A DNA stretch of 57,959 bases from Flavobacteriales bacterium UBA852 (GTDB taxonomy: Bacteria > Bacteroidota > Bacteroidia > Flavobacteriales_E > Vicingaceae), in assembly GCA_002295925.1 (NCBI GenBank), contig DBGO01000011.1, forward strand, positions 1 to 57,959, written 5' to 3'. The notes under the pieces were generated by a model. That model was not told the origin of the DNA and did not search any database. It saw only the letters and a program-made list of their open reading frames with translations. Below, in pieces: positions 42,179 through 50,957 of this stretch. The position numbers and the translations under genes were made by a program. How positions within the stretch are numbered: the stretch's first letter is position 1; every line of letters begins with the position of its first letter.

Positions 42179-43765
42179 ATGAAAAAAATACTTTTTGCTC
42201 TTTCCTTATTGATAGCGTTCAATTATTCCAATGCGCAATATTGCTCTTCTGAAGGCAGTAAAAAATTCGATGCACTTTTACAAATTGTCAAATATGCTTA
42301 TGTTGATACAGTTAATGAAAAGAAATTAGTCGAAGATGCTATTGTTGGAATGTTTGAAAAACTGGACCCTCACTCAGTATATATTCCAAAAGAAGAATTA
42401 CAAAAAATGAATGAACCGCTTGAAGGCAGTTTTGAAGGTGTTGGGATTCAATTCAACATATTACACGACACATTAGTAGTTGTTTCACCTATTCCGGGAG
42501 GACCTTCAGAAAAAGTAGGCATAATGCCCGGCGATAAAATTATAAAAGTAGATGGTAAAAATATTGCCGGAGTGGGTATAAAAAACTCCGATGTTCAAAA
42601 ACTGTTAAGAGGTAAAAAAGGTACAAAAGTAGATGTAAGCATTATGCGTCATGGCGAAAAAAAATTGCTTGACTTTACTATTATCAGAGATGAAATACCT
42701 ATTTTCAGTGTAGATGCTTCATACATGATTGACGATAAAACCGGATATATTAAAGTAAACCGCTTTGCTAAAGAAACCATTACCGAAATGAAAGCCGCCT
42801 TTGAGAAACTAAAAAATCAAAACATGCAAAACCTTATTTTGGATTTGCAAGGCAACGGCGGTGGTTATCTGAAGACTGCTATTGATATGGCAGATGAATT
42901 TTTACCCGACCGTAAACTGATTGTTTACACCGAGGGGCGTTCACAACCACGAAACGAATATTTCTCTACTGCCAAAGGAAACTTTGAAAAAGGTAAATTA
43001 ATTGTTTTGATTGATGAAGGATCGGCATCGGCTTCCGAAATTGTTTCCGGCGCAATGCAAGACCACGACCGAGCCCTTATTGTTGGTCGTCGTTCGTTTG
43101 GAAAAGGATTGGTTCAAAAACCCTTTGGTTTACCCGATGGTTCAGCTATTCGCTTAACAACAGCCCGATATTATACGCCTGCCGGAAGATGTATTCAACG
43201 TTCGTATAAAGGTGGTAAAAAAGATTATTACAATGAATTGATGAAACGATACGAGCACGGAGAGCTCACCAACAAAGATTCTATTCACTTTCCCGACTCG
43301 TTAAAATACAAAACTGACCACGGACGTATTGTTTATGGTGGAGGAGGTATTATGCCCGATGTTTTTGTACCGCTTGACACAACCAAAGTAAGCGATTATT
43401 TTGCTAAGATAAGACGTAAAGGTATTATGTATGAATTCATCCTCACGTATCTTGACGGTAACAGAGGTAAACTGTTGGCAGAATACCCAACTTTCAGTTC
43501 ATTTCAAGATAAATACCAAACCGATGATGTAATTAACAAATTAGTTGAATTTGCAGAAAAAAAAGGCATTGAGAAAGATGAAAAAGGATTGGAAGAATCA
43601 AAAGAAATATTGGCATTAAACCTTAAAGCATTATTGGCCAGAAATTTATATGACAATTCGGCTTTCTATCAAATTATTAACGAACTAAACGACAGTTACC
43701 TGAAAGCCATAGAAATTATGAATAAAGGCGATAAATATTTTAAAGAAAACAAAATTTCTTATTAA
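42179..43765 (+). CDS. C-terminal processing peptidase, S41 family
   Basis: The 528-residue protein begins with the signal peptide MKKILFALSLLIAFNYSNAQ and acts in the periplasm. It has a PDZ domain (about 75-165, with GSFEGVGIQF and GIMPGDKIIKVDG) and the S41 catalytic core: GYIKVNRFA, LDLQGNGGGYL, the serine box DEGSASASEIVSGA (281-292) and Lys309 in RRSFGKGLVQ. About 150 residues of unassigned C-terminal sequence follow. It cleaves proteins near their C-termini; the target is unknown. The DUF1573 gene follows 27 bases downstream. Confidence 0.95.
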   Translation: MKKILFALSLLIAFNYSNAQYCSSEGSKKFDALLQIVKYAYVDTVNEKKLVEDAIVGMFEKLDPHSVYIPKEELQKMNEPLEGSFEGVGIQFNILHDTLVVVSPIPGGPSEKVGIMPGDKIIKVDGKNIAGVGIKNSDVQKLLRGKKGTKVDVSIMRHGEKKLLDFTIIRDEIPIFSVDASYMIDDKTGYIKVNRFAKETITEMKAAFEKLKNQNMQNLILDLQGNGGGYLKTAIDMADEFLPDRKLIVYTEGRSQPRNEYFSTAKGNFEKGKLIVLIDEGSASASEIVSGAMQDHDRALIVGRRSFGKGLVQKPFGLPDGSAIRLTTARYYTPAGRCIQRSYKGGKKDYYNELMKRYEHGELTNKDSIHFPDSLKYKTDHGRIVYGGGGIMPDVFVPLDTTKVSDYFAKIRRKGIMYEFILTYLDGNRGKLLAEYPTFSSFQDKYQTDDVINKLVEFAEKKGIEKDEKGLEESKEILALNLKALLARNLYDNSAFYQIINELNDSYLKAIEIMNKGDKYFKENKISY

Positions 43766-43792
43766 TTTGCAAACATTAAAAACAGATTAGTT

Positions 43793-44317
43793 ATGAAAGA
43801 AAATATAAAAATTGCATTATTGGCATTGCTAACCGTAACTATGGTTTATGATGTATTTATTAAAGATGAAGAAGTTACAACTGCAAATGCTACCAAGCCA
43901 AGTGTTGTGGCAAAACCGGGAGTAGAATTAAAACCGGCAAACAACACACCCGCCCCACAACCCGAAAAACCTAAATTAGCGAGCGAAACACGTCCAAAAA
44001 CTACAATTCAATTTAATGAAATGGAACACGATTTTGGTGATATTTACCAAGATTCAAAAAATGAATACGTTTTCAAATTTAAAAATACCGGAAACGAACC
44101 GTTAATCATTGAAAATGCTGTTGGAAGTTGCGGATGTACAGTTCCCGAATATCCAAAAGAACCCATTAAACCGGGAGAAGAAGGCGAAATTAAAGTGGTT
44201 TACAGCCCGGGAAAACAAAAAGCTCAACAACAAAAAACCGTTACCATTACTGCCAATACCGACCCTATAACCACACAACTTAAAATTAAAGCCAACGTAT
44301 TGGAAAACAAGCAATAA
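43793..44317 (+). CDS. DUF1573 protein, envelope-anchored
   Basis: The 174-residue protein has a short N-terminal hydrophobic segment (residues 5-24), a proline- and lysine-rich linker (about 30-65) and one DUF1573 domain with EMEHDFGDIYQDSKNEYVF, NTGNEPLIIENAVGSCGCT and KPGEEGEIKVVY. The ASH-like immunoglobulin fold is typical of periplasmic proteins in Bacteroidota. The function is unknown. It follows the S41 protease and ends with a good terminator, forming a two-gene unit. Confidence 0.9.
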   Translation: MKENIKIALLALLTVTMVYDVFIKDEEVTTANATKPSVVAKPGVELKPANNTPAPQPEKPKLASETRPKTTIQFNEMEHDFGDIYQDSKNEYVFKFKNTGNEPLIIENAVGSCGCTVPEYPKEPIKPGEEGEIKVVYSPGKQKAQQQKTVTITANTDPITTQLKIKANVLENKQ

Positions 44318-44337
44318 TCTAACTAAAACAGACCTGT

Positions 44338-44372
44338 AAACGGCCGTCATTTATTTGTCGGTCGTTTTTTAT
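44338..44372 (+). terminator. Terminator after the DUF1573 gene
   Basis: AAACGGCCG pairs with CGGTCGTTT around a 12-base loop and is followed by a T-rich tract, 20 bases past the stop. Confidence 0.8.
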
Positions 44373-44470
44373 TTTCTGCTTATGCAATTTAGAATCAATT
44401 TAATTTACAGGTTTAGTCTGCTTTTTAGCGAAAAATATTAACTTCGTTTATAATAAAGAGTTTTCAGAAA

Positions 44471-46027
44471 ATGGAAAAATACGACTTATGTGTAATTGGT
44501 GGCGGACCTGCAGGATATGCAGCTGCCATGCGTGCTATAGATTTTGGAAAAAAAGTTATCTTAATAGAAAAAAATAAACTTGGTGGTGCAGGAATTTACG
44601 ATGGTGCTTTGGCTTCAAAAACCATGTGGGAACTGTCCAAGCGATACCGCGATGTTTATGACGAATTGGGAGAACAACGTGCCGACAGAAATTTATACAT
44701 CACCTTCGATGAAGTAAAAGACACCATAAACCAAGCAACATTTGAACGAAAATTTCAGCTTTCTTGTCACTTACGTATCATTCATGCCGAAACCAAACTG
44801 ATAACCTACGAAAAAGGTATTGCCAGTTTTGTTACCGATAAAGAAATAAAAATTTCAAAACCCAACGGGAAAGAAGAAATTATATATGCCGAAAATACGA
44901 TTATAGCCGCCGGAAGTCGTCCCAGAACCATCCCCGGTATTGAAGTGGATGAAAAAGTAATTATGACATCCGATGGTATTATGCACATGGAAGATTTTCC
45001 TGAAAGTTTGGTAATAGTTGGTGCCGGAGTAATAGGTTGTGAGTTTGCCACCATGTTTTCCAATTTTGGAAAAACCAAAGTGTACCTTATTGATAAAGCC
45101 GACAGAATCTTACCCGGCGAAGATGAGGATATTTCAAAAATCGTTTCTAAAAACCTTATAAAACAAGGGGTTACGATTCATGGCAAATCAAAACTGATAC
45201 GTCTCGAAAAAAAAGACGGAAAAGTAGAATACGAAATTGAAAACGATAAAGGCGAAAGAGAAATCATTCATGTAGAAAAAGCTCTTTTATCTATTGGTCG
45301 TGTGCCCAATGTAGAAGATTTAAACATTGAGAATGCCGGTGTAAAAATGAGCAAACGCGGTGTTCATATTGGCGATATAGATACACAAACCAATGTACCG
45401 CATATTTATGCTGTTGGTGATATTTCGGGACGTATTGCCCTGGTAAACGTTGGCGAACGAGAAGCTCGTCACGCTGTGGTGCGTATGTTTGCCGACTTCC
45501 CCGTTAAACCGATAAATTACGATAATGTTTCGTGGATAATGTTCCTAAAACCGGTTGTTGCCGCTGTTGGCGAAAATGAAGTTTCATTACAGAAAAAAGG
45601 AATTCCTTACCGCGTTGCAAGAGTCGATTATTCAACCATTGCACGAGCAATTGCCATGCGTAAAACCCAAGGATTTTTCAAAATTTTGGTAACCGACGAT
45701 GATGATATGCGCATTTTGGGTATGCGTGCTGTTGGCGAACATTCTTCTGCGGCAATACAATCCGTAGCGTTACTTATATATATGCAGAAAGGTGTTAACG
45801 AATTGGCTCATATGATTCATCCTCACCCGTCAATTGTAGAAGGTATGCAAGAATGTGCTCGTATGTTGTTGGGTAAATCTATTTATAAATCGGCGGTTTT
45901 CCGTGATAAACTCAAATGCTACCGTTACGACGGCAAAGGCGGTTTTCATCACTTAAATAAAATTGAAGAAAATAAAGTTTTATTCGAAAAAGTGAAAAAA
46001 GAATTTCATATTAATAAGGAAGATTAG
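44471..46027 (+). CDS. FAD/NAD(P)-dependent oxidoreductase, dihydrolipoyl-dehydrogenase fold without redox cysteines
   Basis: The 518-residue protein has the FAD loop GGGPAG (10-15), the NAD(P) loop VIVGAGVIGCEFA, the AVGDISG second FAD motif and a C-terminal dimerisation domain with the conserved HPHPSIVEGMQE. In dihydrolipoyl dehydrogenases the segment here written GGAGIYDGALASK (38-50) carries the CxxxxC disulfide; both cysteines are replaced, by Gly41 and Ala46. It therefore cannot work through that disulfide and is closer in logic to soluble transhydrogenase SthA. The substrate is unknown. It is a single gene, convergent with the polysaccharide operon at 46034. Confidence 0.85.
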   Translation: MEKYDLCVIGGGPAGYAAAMRAIDFGKKVILIEKNKLGGAGIYDGALASKTMWELSKRYRDVYDELGEQRADRNLYITFDEVKDTINQATFERKFQLSCHLRIIHAETKLITYEKGIASFVTDKEIKISKPNGKEEIIYAENTIIAAGSRPRTIPGIEVDEKVIMTSDGIMHMEDFPESLVIVGAGVIGCEFATMFSNFGKTKVYLIDKADRILPGEDEDISKIVSKNLIKQGVTIHGKSKLIRLEKKDGKVEYEIENDKGEREIIHVEKALLSIGRVPNVEDLNIENAGVKMSKRGVHIGDIDTQTNVPHIYAVGDISGRIALVNVGEREARHAVVRMFADFPVKPINYDNVSWIMFLKPVVAAVGENEVSLQKKGIPYRVARVDYSTIARAIAMRKTQGFFKILVTDDDDMRILGMRAVGEHSSAAIQSVALLIYMQKGVNELAHMIHPHPSIVEGMQECARMLLGKSIYKSAVFRDKLKCYRYDGKGGFHHLNKIEENKVLFEKVKKEFHINKED

Positions 46028-46033
46028 GATAAA

Positions 46034-48085
46034 TTAACGATAAATTTCTATCTTCCAATCATCTACCCAAAACGAATGTTTATCGGGATTCCATAGATAG
46101 ACTTTTAATGTTTTATTGGAATAGCTGGGGTTGATTTGAATTGCTTCAAAAACGCTTACATTCCACCAAGCATTGTAAGAATAAATATATTTTGCCAACG
46201 GAATCCCTTTCCAATACAAGTTTTTACCGGCTTCGCCGTCAATGCTTATCACCAATTGAATATTTTCGGAATCAAGTGCTTTTAAACGATTAGAAATATG
46301 AATTTTTAAATTTTCCGGTTCATCAACAAATTTTAACGGATACAAAAAAGTTGCCGAGTATTCTCCTGTTTTTTCCACTCCGGCAGTAATATTACCGGAA
46401 TTTACATGCCAAAGCGAATCGTATTGTTCATAATTATTGACCGAAACATAAAAAGGTCTTTGTTCAAGCGCTTTTTCTGGTATTTTATATAAATACATTC
46501 CACGTTTGGGATAACTTTTAATTAATCGGTAATTCGCTGTATCACTTACATACAGAGGCAAATCTTTATCCGTTTGGTTCGATAAAAACCGTGTGTAATA
46601 ATTTAACCACAAATAAATACTGTCTGAATGTATAAGAGACTTATTTTGCAAGGTGTCCAATTCATTGTAATTGAAAAATTGCACATTTGGATTTTCTTCA
46701 AAACCATTATAATAGCGCCAATAATGTTTTTGCACTTTATTGGATACAACTACAGAAGGTGTAGGCAGTTCTTTTAATTCAAATAACCATTCTTTTTGCA
46801 ATGAAAAATTTACTTCTTGTGCGTAAAACACATATTTTACAGGTAAAATCAACCAAACTGACCAAAACAGGTACAATACAAATCGGCGATTTACAAACAT
46901 TCTGATAAGCACAATAATTCCCATCGGTAAATAAAAATAATAAAAGCTTTCGGGCGCATTAAAATAGGCAACTATTGAAAACACAATCAGCAGCGATAAT
47001 ATAATGATGCCGTTTTTCTTTGTATTTCGTGTAATAAACAGTTCTTCACTAAAATAATACACTATAAAAAATGAAGATGAAAGAGCAAAAAGCGGAACAA
47101 GAAACAAAAAATGCCTTGGGTCGGGACATAACGGTATATACGAAGTAATGGAAATACTCATAAAATTGGAAGACAGCAGCAATATAGATGCTAAAAAGGC
47201 AAAGAAATAGGGTTCATTACTATATATAAGTTGCCAATATTTTTTCTTTATCCATAAGGGAACTAAAAATATTAAGGGAAACAAAACAGTAGTATTTATT
47301 CCGGCTACGAACCATTCGTAAAACAACCGTTTAAGCAAGAAAATTATTGGCTGGGTATCGTAACTGCAACGGTTTAGATAACTATTTTCTTCAATTGCCC
47401 GAAAACGCGCAAAGTAATCGCCGGCAATAATTTTTGAAAGTATTAAATAGATAACAACCAACATCAACATTATCAATCCGAAAAACATCCATTGTTTTAA
47501 ATTTCTGTGGTATTTAAAAATGTCTGTAAAAAACAATACGCCAAAAAGCGGCAGTAAAAAAATAACCGTTCCTTTGGTTAAAAAAACAAAAAACACACTT
47601 ATCGCCAACCCTACAAAAGACAATGTATTTTGGGTTTTATGAAAATAAATATCCCTTAAAAACTTATATATCAGCAAATAAAAAAACGAAACATATAAAT
47701 CGGGCAAAAGTTTATTGAAATAAATAAGATTAATTAATGTAAAAGAATAGATAACTAGCGCTGTTATTGTTACCAACTTGGGTTGTTTCACTAATAAATG
47801 AATGATTAAAAACAACGAAGCAAAAGTCGTTAGCATTGGAAATAAAGCCGTTGAAAAATCACTTATCCCAAAAAGAGAATAACTTAACGCTGTTAAAAGC
47901 ACCGGAACCGTTCGAAAAGCAAAATGGTGGTTTAGTAAAGATTCTCCTTGCACTAAATTTGCAGCATTCTCGGCATAACGTATTGCGTCCCAACCATCTT
48001 GACCGGTAAAAGTAAAGTATTGAAATACTAATATCAGAACAAAAAAAGGAAGAAGAAGGCAATAATTACTCTTGCAAAATTTCAT
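46034..48085 (-). CDS. GT-C-like polytopic membrane glycosyltransferase
   Basis: The start is placed at ATG 48085 (MKFCKSNYCLLLPF); another ATG lies at 48094. The protein has about 11 to 13 hydrophobic helices in residues 5-430 and a soluble C-terminal domain of about 250 residues. The first loop contains GQDGWDAIRYAENA, an acidic motif in the place where GT-C enzymes keep catalytic Asp/Glu residues. It probably transfers a sugar from a polyprenyl-phosphate donor on the outer face of the inner membrane. It is the third gene of the polysaccharide operon and overlaps the GT4 gene by about 20 bases. The exact family is uncertain. Confidence 0.75.
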   Translation of the reverse strand: MKFCKSNYCLLLPFFVLILVFQYFTFTGQDGWDAIRYAENAANLVQGESLLNHHFAFRTVPVLLTALSYSLFGISDFSTALFPMLTTFASLFLIIHLLVKQPKLVTITALVIYSFTLINLIYFNKLLPDLYVSFFYLLIYKFLRDIYFHKTQNTLSFVGLAISVFFVFLTKGTVIFLLPLFGVLFFTDIFKYHRNLKQWMFFGLIMLMLVVIYLILSKIIAGDYFARFRAIEENSYLNRCSYDTQPIIFLLKRLFYEWFVAGINTTVLFPLIFLVPLWIKKKYWQLIYSNEPYFFAFLASILLLSSNFMSISITSYIPLCPDPRHFLFLVPLFALSSSFFIVYYFSEELFITRNTKKNGIIILSLLIVFSIVAYFNAPESFYYFYLPMGIIVLIRMFVNRRFVLYLFWSVWLILPVKYVFYAQEVNFSLQKEWLFELKELPTPSVVVSNKVQKHYWRYYNGFEENPNVQFFNYNELDTLQNKSLIHSDSIYLWLNYYTRFLSNQTDKDLPLYVSDTANYRLIKSYPKRGMYLYKIPEKALEQRPFYVSVNNYEQYDSLWHVNSGNITAGVEKTGEYSATFLYPLKFVDEPENLKIHISNRLKALDSENIQLVISIDGEAGKNLYWKGIPLAKYIYSYNAWWNVSVFEAIQINPSYSNKTLKVYLWNPDKHSFWVDDWKIEIYR

Positions 48086-49181
48086 TAAAAACACGGTTTA
48101 AATTTTCTACCATTTTTTCTTCTGTAAAATAGTTTAAATATCTGTTTTTGGATGCTTTTCCCATCTGCAATCGCAAAGTTTCATCTTCCAACAACAAACG
48201 AAGTTTATCGGCAAGTGCTTGTTCATTGGCTTGCTCAACAATAAACCCGTTTTCTCCGTCAATAACCGATTCAATAATTGCTCCTTGGTTGGTGGAAATT
48301 ATCGGCAAACCCGCAGACATTGCCTCTACAATTACCCACGGATGACCTTCGGGGGCTATAGGGCAAAAAGTAAAAATATCGGCTTGCGCAAACAATTTCC
48401 ATTTTTCTTCTCCGCTTTTCTTATCGGGAAAAACAACATTTGTCATTTTATTATCATCAATAAATGCCATACATTCCTGCTTATACGCTTCGTCATCCCA
48501 AGCCCCCGAAGCAACCAATTCAAAAGACGGCAAAGATTTTTCTTTATTGAGAACTGCAATGGCTTTTAAAACATAAATAAAACCTTTGTTTCGTAAAAAA
48601 TTGGCAAAATACAATATTCGAAGCGGTTGGTCTTTTAATTTTTGCACTTGCGGAAACGTAAAATTGCCGCCATTGGGCACAACAAAAATTTTATCATCCG
48701 GAAAATAGTCGCTAAACAAATATTTTAAATTTTCACCCAAAACAATCACTCCATCAGCACTTTGCAAAGTTTTTTTAACAAAATCATTTACCTTTTGCGA
48801 ACTGTTACTCAACCAATTTTTAAAATCGCTGCCGCGCAACTGTACTATCACCTTTGCCCCTGCCTTTTTAGCCAAACGTATGTAAGGTGCATCTTTTACA
48901 AATCCCATTGTTGTTTGACTGATAGGAACCAATACAATGTCAGGCGAAATACGCTTTAACATTTTACGGTATAGGGCATATTTTTTAAGCATCAACCCCG
49001 ATTTTTTCAAACTCCACTTCCCCATCGCTTTAATATCCTTATTCAATCGGGTGTCGAAATGATACAATTCCCACGCATTTTTCAACGATGAATTGAGAAT
49101 AATTTGCGTAGCAATTGCCGGTCCCATATACGGTGGCGGCAATTTACCAAGTATGAGTATTTTAGGCTTTGATTCCTTCAA
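48066..49181 (-). CDS. Glycosyltransferase family 4
   Basis: This GT-B enzyme transfers a sugar from a nucleotide donor to a growing lipid-linked chain. It starts KPKILILGKLPPPYMGP and has the donor-site pattern EGHPWVIVEAMSAGLP with the E-x7-E pair. No ATG start exists: TTG at 49181 (before LKESKPK) gives 371 residues and a 20-base overlap with the upstream gene, while TTG at 49214 gives 382 residues and a 53-base overlap. I prefer the shorter form. Genes on both sides overlap it, supporting translational coupling in the polysaccharide operon. Confidence 0.88.
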   Translation of the reverse strand: MKESKPKILILGKLPPPYMGPAIATQIILNSSLKNAWELYHFDTRLNKDIKAMGKWSLKKSGLMLKKYALYRKMLKRISPDIVLVPISQTTMGFVKDAPYIRLAKKAGAKVIVQLRGSDFKNWLSNSSQKVNDFVKKTLQSADGVIVLGENLKYLFSDYFPDDKIFVVPNGGNFTFPQVQKLKDQPLRILYFANFLRNKGFIYVLKAIAVLNKEKSLPSFELVASGAWDDEAYKQECMAFIDDNKMTNVVFPDKKSGEEKWKLFAQADIFTFCPIAPEGHPWVIVEAMSAGLPIISTNQGAIIESVIDGENGFIVEQANEQALADKLRLLLEDETLRLQMGKASKNRYLNYFTEEKMVENLNRVFNEILQE

Positions 49182-50388
49182 TTTGTTTGTTTTTGGGTAA
49201 TGCAAAAAAAGCAAAAACGCTTAACATAAAATATAAATAGTTTGGATAATATGTCGGAACTACACTAATGGAATACAAAACCGTTATCAGCAATAAGGTA
49301 GAACCCAAATATTTTTGATAGGTATTGAGTGAAGCAACTCTTCGGTAAATAAGATTGAGAATGGACAAATAAAGCAATAAACCTATAATTCCGGTAAAAA
49401 ACAAAATGCGTAAAAAATCATTATGAGGACCTACGCCAACCATATGATAAGCATAATTAAAACTGTAAGGATAGCCAAAAAGAACAGCCACCGGATTTTG
49501 GTTAAAAAAATCTTCCAACATCATTTGCCACCTTCCTACTCTACCATGTAGCATATATTTTGTATCGGCTTTTCCTTGATAAACCTCTACATCTTTTTCT
49601 ACTAATTTAGAAAATCGTTCCGAAATAAAATCTTGTCCTAAAAAAGCAACTGAACTTACAATAATCATTAAAATAACCATCGACGAAGCAATATTTGTTC
49701 TGAAATTATACATCAAGAACATCCCCAATACAGCAGTAAATACAACATAAGAAGCTACGTGATGAATATGGAAAAGCGCTACTAAACAAAATGCTCCTAC
49801 TACTACCACCAAACGTAAACGCCGTCGAAAAGTAAACCGTTTTTTATTGATGAAAAATAGATAAGTGGCACTCAAAAAAGCAAACGACAAATAAATACTG
49901 TAACTCACCACATCACCAAAACTTCCCTGTATGCGTTCAAATCCTCTCGATTCCTGTACGCTGATAGGATTAATTAAAACTTCGTAAAGCAAGATTATTG
50001 CAATGGGAACAGTAGAATATAAATAAGTAACCACTATACCTTTTAAATCTTTTTTGGAACGAATAATTCTTCGGACAATCCACCACAAATAAACAGGCAT
50101 AGTTAATTTTAGAAAAAATTCAACAGATAACAGATTTAAAGGGTCGTAAAAAACAATCATCATTGCGCTTGCAACAATTAGTACAAACCAATAAGTCATC
50201 CTTTTGTCAACAACGGTTTTGGTAATATTCCGTTCTTTCAAATAAGCCCAAATACTCAGCAAAGGGGTTAATATTCCCACCCAATACAATGGCGACAATA
50301 AAGGCGAAATGTTTTTCAGAAAATATAAATTATCCAAAACCGGACGGAATAAAATTAACAAGACAAACCACCGTAAATGCCAAGGCAT
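49162..50388 (-). CDS. O-antigen ligase / polymerase family membrane protein (Wzy-like)
   Basis: The protein has about 11 to 12 membrane helices and the conserved periplasmic loop near the C-terminus (MVGVGPHNDFLRILFFTG), where the HND motif matches the Wzy_C/O-antigen ligase family. I place the start at ATG 50388 (MPWHLRWF). An open frame runs on to TTG 50550, but that extension would overlap the groESL control region. It likely polymerises or ligates the repeat units made by the GT4 and GT-C genes downstream. It is the first gene of the operon. Confidence 0.82.
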   Translation of the reverse strand: MPWHLRWFVLLILFRPVLDNLYFLKNISPLLSPLYWVGILTPLLSIWAYLKERNITKTVVDKRMTYWFVLIVASAMMIVFYDPLNLLSVEFFLKLTMPVYLWWIVRRIIRSKKDLKGIVVTYLYSTVPIAIILLYEVLINPISVQESRGFERIQGSFGDVVSYSIYLSFAFLSATYLFFINKKRFTFRRRLRLVVVVGAFCLVALFHIHHVASYVVFTAVLGMFLMYNFRTNIASSMVILMIIVSSVAFLGQDFISERFSKLVEKDVEVYQGKADTKYMLHGRVGRWQMMLEDFFNQNPVAVLFGYPYSFNYAYHMVGVGPHNDFLRILFFTGIIGLLLYLSILNLIYRRVASLNTYQKYLGSTLLLITVLYSISVVPTYYPNYLYFMLSVFAFFALPKNKQIEGIKA

Positions 50389-50483
50389 ATTGGTAAACCA
50401 TATTTTCCAATCGCTGAATCTCACACAGTAAAAGTAAAAATAAAAGTAGTTTTTTACGAATAATTCCAAAGGAATAAAAAAAT

Positions 50484-50502
50484 TGTCAGTCAAAACCTGA
50501 CA
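50484..50502. promoter_or_regulatory. Inverted repeat upstream of groESL
   Basis: TGTCAG and CTGACA form a perfect inverted repeat with a 7-base spacer, about 40 bases upstream of the sigma-54-like element. It is a candidate binding site for a regulator. It does not resemble CIRCE. Confidence 0.5.
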
Positions 50503-50542
50503 GAATGGATTTAAAATCTGTAAAAATGTCTTAATTATCTTT

Positions 50543-50557
50543 TGGCACAAAATATGC
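50543..50557 (+). promoter_or_regulatory. Sigma-54-like promoter of groESL
   Basis: TGGCACAAAATATGC has GG and GC spaced as at -24/-12 in sigma-54 promoters (consensus TGGCAC-N5-TTGC, one mismatch). The start site would fall near 50569, about 38 bases before the groES ATG. The same bases form an inverted repeat TGGCA-N7-TGCCA, and a perfect palindrome ATTGCGCAAT follows at 50559-50568, so a repressor site is an alternative reading. Confidence 0.5.
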
Positions 50558-50606
50558 CATTGCGCAATCGAAAAAATTAAGTCTAACCTTAAAAACGTAA
50601 AGTGAT

Positions 50607-50897
50607 ATGTCAGTAAACATTAAACCAATTGCAGGAACAGGAAACAGAATTGTTGTAGAACCTGCACCGGCAGAAGAAAAAACTGCCAGCGGAATCATCA
50701 TTCCCGATACAGCAAAAGAAAAACCGCAAAGAGGAACTATTGTTGCCGTTAGCGAACAAGATGACAAAGGCAACAAACCTACAGTAAAAGAAGGTGACAC
50801 TGTTCTTTACGGTAAATATGCCGGAACAGAAATCAACCTTGACGGAAAAGATTATTTAATAATGCGTGAATCAGACGTTTTAGCAGTTCTTAACTAA
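50607..50897 (+). CDS. groES: Co-chaperonin GroES
   Basis: GroES caps the GroEL ring and encloses the folding chamber. The 96-residue protein has the usual layout: IKPIAGTGNRIVVEPAPAEE, the mobile loop KTASGIIIPDTAKEKPQRG, DTVLYGKYAGTEINLDGKDYLIMRESDVLAVL. groEL follows after 60 bases. The upstream region contains inverted repeats and a sigma-54-like promoter instead of CIRCE. Confidence 0.98.
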   Translation: MSVNIKPIAGTGNRIVVEPAPAEEKTASGIIIPDTAKEKPQRGTIVAVSEQDDKGNKPTVKEGDTVLYGKYAGTEINLDGKDYLIMRESDVLAVLN

Positions 50898-50944
50898 TCC
50901 ATTTTCAACAATAAATTTTCATAAAAATAATCAATAACCAAAAA

Positions 50945-50949
50945 AGGAG
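50945..50949 (+). promoter_or_regulatory. Strong Shine-Dalgarno site of groEL
   Basis: AGGAG lies eight bases before the groEL ATG. Clear Shine-Dalgarno sites are absent from almost all other starts in the window, as usual in Bacteroidota, so this one stands out. Confidence 0.7.
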
Positions 50950-50957
50950 AATAAGCT

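Noticed and set aside
50389..50550. N-terminal extension of the O-antigen ligase gene up to 50550
   Set aside because: It would run through the groESL upstream inverted repeats and promoter, and the extension is not needed for the membrane domain. ATG 50388 is a reasonable start.
50570..50606. CIRCE/HrcA operator upstream of groES
   Set aside because: No TTAGCACTC-N9-GAGTGCTAA-like sequence is present anywhere upstream of groES.
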